Origin: Phocaeicola coprophilus DSM 18228 = JCM 13818
Lineage (GTDB): Bacteria > Bacteroidota > Bacteroidia > Bacteroidales > Bacteroidaceae
Assembly: GCF_000157915.1 (NCBI RefSeq)
Contig: NZ_EQ973634.1
Span: 23,706 to 87,705 of the forward strand
DNA: 64,000 nt
Direction of reading: 5' to 3'
Shown here: positions 63,185-64,000 of the stretch, one piece after another
Numbering within the stretch: the stretch's first letter is position 1
Layout: the number at the start of each line of letters is the position of its first letter
Notes under the pieces: model-generated
Database searches by the model: none
What the model saw: the letters and a program-made list of their open reading frames with translations, nothing else
Told to the model about the DNA's origin: nothing
Position numbers and translations under genes: made by a program

Positions 63185-64000
63185 TTATTGTACTCTCCAT
63201 TTCATGAACCAGCGTTCATTGAAGGTCAGTCCCAGCTTGATGACGAAACGGTCTTCCGACAACATTCTGCTGATGGACGGGCTCACGCGGACATATTGTC
63301 CTGTGATGCTCAGCATGGTATGTTTCTGGAACAGGTAAAGCGGGAATCCGAATCCGGCACTTACACCATATTCACTGGGGCCTTCTCCTGTCGGCAGGTT
63401 ATTCAGGTAAGGTGTCGAATAGTAGGCTCCTACCCGATATCGGATGCGTCCCAGATAATTTCTGGAAAGCAGGTTGGGAGTGTATTCGGCTCCTACGGCT
63501 ACTTTGGAGCGATCCTGATAGTAGAGACCTTCCGTATTGTTATATTTGGCTTTCGACCACTGTTGCAGGGTATAGTCAGCACCGATGGTCAGTTTCTGCT
63601 TATGTGTGAAAGTCAGTCCGGCACCGAAAGTATGCGGAATGCCGTATCCGTTATATTCCTCCCGTTCATTGACTACATTGTAGCTGTCGGAAGTGCTGCT
63701 GGATGTATTGTCGGCAGTAACCTGAATACCCTTGACTTCTGTTGAATTCATGTTGTGTCCCAGTCCGTAAACCAGTCCGATGGTCAGTGAATTGTCTTTG
63801 TTGAACGGTTGGGTATATTGTAGTCCGAAACTTACATTGTAGCTTTTTACCGACAGATTGTTGTAAGTAATGGTCTGGTCTCCGCGGTTACTGAAGCTGG
63901 CTGCGGTCTGGTAATTGATATCACCGTACAAGTAACCCGCATTGGCACCGATGGAAAGATTGTCCAGAATCTTGAAACCAAGTCCTCCGAAAATCTGCTG
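63185..64000 (-). CDS. outer-membrane beta-barrel protein, 5' end beyond the window
   Basis: Only the C-terminal 271 residues are present; the frame is open to the window edge (starting QQIFGGLGFKILDNLSIGANAGYLYGD). The amphipathic strands (FGLQYTQPFNKDNSLTIGLVYGLG, TFGAGLTFTHKQKLTIGADYTLQQW) and the ending LGLTFNERWFMKWRVQ indicate a barrel. It resembles Bacteroidales FadL/OMPP1-like or PorV-like proteins, but I cannot choose. It is the first visible gene of the envelope operon. Confidence 0.8.
   Translation of the reverse strand, partial: QQIFGGLGFKILDNLSIGANAGYLYGDINYQTAASFSNRGDQTITYNNLSVKSYNVSFGLQYTQPFNKDNSLTIGLVYGLGHNMNSTEVKGIQVTADNTSSSTSDSYNVVNEREEYNGYGIPHTFGAGLTFTHKQKLTIGADYTLQQWSKAKYNNTEGLYYQDRSKVAVGAEYTPNLLSRNYLGRIRYRVGAYYSTPYLNNLPTGEGPSEYGVSAGFGFPLYLFQKHTMLSITGQYVRVSPSISRMLSEDRFVIKLGLTFNERWFMKWRVQ

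Overview
The window comes from a gut-type member of the Bacteroidales, most likely Bacteroides or Phocaeicola. The sequence evidence is repeated Bacteroidetes-type promoters (TTTG, about 20 nt, then TAnnTTTG), a Mfa-type fimbrial operon, BF3164/6-bladed propeller lipoproteins, DUF4091/DUF5107/DUF6067 proteins, a mucin-type M60 peptidase, and a pyruvate:ferredoxin oxidoreductase of an anaerobe. Species is not resolved. No rRNA, tRNA, CRISPR array or intact insertion sequence was seen.

Layout. 0.1-5.6 kb: a DUF5715 lipoprotein and truA, convergent with a two-gene radical-SAM/TIGR03915 DNA-repair module, then an EamA permease and an aldose-epimerase-like gene. 5.7-11.9 kb: a TPR-containing LytS-type kinase with a LytTR regulator, a non-coding stretch that looks like a small RNA gene, a DUF3943 protein, a YfcE-like phosphoesterase and a GH16 lipoprotein. 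12.0-15.4 kb: an arsenic locus (arsR, then arsF-like, arsG, thioredoxin, arsP, arsC). arsR has its own terminator, and near-identical palindromes sit at the arsR promoter and ahead of arsF, so ArsR probably controls both transcripts. 15.4-25.6 kb: a 22-bp tandem repeat array, a membrane-bound AraC-type regulator and a fimbrial operon (DUF3575, DUF5119, major fimbrillin, second fimbrillin, Mfa2-type anchor, DUF4906 tip protein). The tip gene carries an in-frame TAG at 24139-24141.

25.6-49.6 kb: DUF2461, a decayed GH3 gene, a D-2-hydroxyacid dehydrogenase, then a host-glycan region: ADP-ribosylglycohydrolase-like lipoprotein, a TonB-type beta-barrel protein, a GH123 enzyme, two beta-propeller lipoproteins, a three-gene set (M60 peptidase, DUF6067 glycoside-hydrolase-like protein, DUF5107-TPR protein) and a serine-type sulfatase. 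No SusC/SusD pair is present. An AT-rich island at 35.4-37.4 kb interrupts it, with a second 22-bp repeat array, scraps resembling a type I restriction gene and a YhcG/DUF1016 nuclease.

49.7-64.0 kb: housekeeping genes: PFOR (nifJ), an AAA ATPase, an ATP-grasp-like protein, an S41 protease, and a minus-strand cell-envelope operon (outer-membrane protein, TPR protein, LptC, CNNM/CorC protein, PpiD/SurA-like foldase). The first gene of that operon runs off the window end. All functional names are from reading translated sequence and motif memory; no database search was run.
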